Of a DNA stretch of 6,305 nucleotides, positions 5,763 to 6,305 are shown in pieces. The notes under the pieces are model-generated. The model saw only the letters and a list, made by a program, of their open reading frames with translations, was not told the origin of the DNA and searched no databases. The stretch comes from Hyphomicrobiales bacterium (GTDB taxonomy: Bacteria > Pseudomonadota > Alphaproteobacteria > Rhizobiales > Xanthobacteraceae): positions 1-6,305 of the forward strand of contig JAPLPC010000650.1 in assembly GCA_026400425.1 (NCBI GenBank), given 5' to 3'. Both the position numbers and the translations under genes were made by a program. The first letter of the stretch is position 1. Each line of letters starts with the position of its first letter.

Positions 5763-6305
5763 ATCGCATCCTTGCTCTTGGCCAATGCCAGCGCCTTCTC
5801 CATCGCCCTGGCGAAATCATCGACGATCATCTTGCGGGAGATACGGCCGCGGAAAAGGTCCGCCCACAGGAATTCACTGAACGGCGTCGTGTCCTTGGCA
5901 AAGCCACCGGCACGGCGGATCTCCCCGGCCAGACTGCGATACGGATCGTCCTTCAAGCCGGTGATCGATTTCGGAATGTCGGTGAAATGCCGCCGCTCGC
6001 CCTTGTTGTCATAGGGATAGGCCCAGCGGCGATGGTCGAGGACACTCCAGAACGCCGAACGATCCACCATGGTGAGATCCGCAATGACGGTGACCAGCAC
6101 GTCCTTCACGCCTTCATCATGCAACGCGCGCGCGAGGTGATGATGATCGACGACATAGTGTCGCTCGTCAGGGCCCAACACGACCGGAATCATATGCTTG
6201 CCGAGCAATTCCGCCTGCTTGCGCTTCGACTTGTGCTCTCGCCAGCGCTCCCGCTTCTCTTTCACCTCGCGCATCCCGACGGTCATCTGGGTCGGACGCA
6301 GCGAC
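5723..6305 (-). CDS. ParB-like (ParBc_2 type) protein, partial at 5' end
   Basis: The frame is open from the right edge to the TGA at 5725-5723. An ATG exists at 6286, but in-frame codons upstream of it read SLRPTQ and continue naturally into MTVGMREVKEKR. This is the opening strand of ParB-like domains, so the true start lies beyond base 6305. Other visible features, numbered from ATG 6286, are a basic helix (7-25), VVLGPDERHYVVDHHHLARAL with the DHHH motif at 47-50, a Trp/Tyr-rich middle (FWSVLDHRRWAYPYDNKG) and a C-terminal LPGW. The family was named for similarity to ParB/sulfiredoxin-type domains and its role is unknown. No parA gene is in view, so a role in chromosome segregation should not be assumed. 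It is convergent with the mgtC-like gene. Confidence 0.85.
   Translation of the reverse strand, partial: SLRPTQMTVGMREVKEKRERWREHKSKRKQAELLGKHMIPVVLGPDERHYVVDHHHLARALHDEGVKDVLVTVIADLTMVDRSAFWSVLDHRRWAYPYDNKGERRHFTDIPKSITGLKDDPYRSLAGEIRRAGGFAKDTTPFSEFLWADLFRGRISRKMIVDDFARAMEKALALAKSKDAIYLPGWCGPASDG

Noticed and set aside
1..6305. A novel multi-gene defence or other system
   Set aside because: The HerA-like ATPase suggested a possible defence pair, but it is on the chromosomal side, has no nuclease or Sir2-type partner beside it, and matches a housekeeping-type family. The neighbours are an MgtC-like protein and a ParB-like protein with no visible functional link.

Overview
The window looks like one end of a tRNA-linked genomic island (left) joined to ordinary chromosomal genes (right) in an alphaproteobacterium. 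The proteins resemble those of Hyphomicrobiales, most likely the Bradyrhizobium/Afipia/Rhodopseudomonas group. That placement rests on remembered protein families and GC-rich codon use in the right half; no search was run.

Left part (1-2950), minus strand: two tandem tyrosine recombinases of the large type that begins with a DUF6538-like segment. The one next to the tRNA (1010-2857, or from 2890) is open throughout and keeps Arg, Lys, Arg, His and Tyr catalytic positions, but has Arg where box II normally has His. The second (895 to beyond base 1) is a decayed copy: its N-terminal third is joined near 345-361 to the C-terminal catalytic part in another frame. Its middle is missing and it carries an in-frame TGA at 255-257.

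Junction (2951-3024): a complete tRNA-Gln (anticodon CTG, CCA encoded) on the minus strand. Its 3' end points at the intact integrase, the usual arrangement when an element has integrated into a tRNA 3' end. I infer that the island lies to the left and the host chromosome to the right.

Right part (3025-6305): a gene-free stretch of about 425 bases; a HerA/DUF87-type ATPase gene (3450-5140) whose N-terminal HAS-barrel region is broken; an MgtC/SapB-family membrane protein (5226-5762); and, convergent with it and overlapping by 40 bases, a ParB-like (ParBc_2 type) protein running off the right edge. The break in the ATPase gene falls exactly on a perfect 28-base inverted repeat with a 3-base loop (3600-3658). 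The right arm is the reverse complement of native coding sequence and stands where other coding sequence should be. This is either a fold-back template-switch mutation or a sequencing/assembly chimera, and it is the most striking feature here.

I see no CRISPR array, toxin-antitoxin pair or recognisable multi-gene defence system. The genes right of the tRNA do not form an obvious pathway together.
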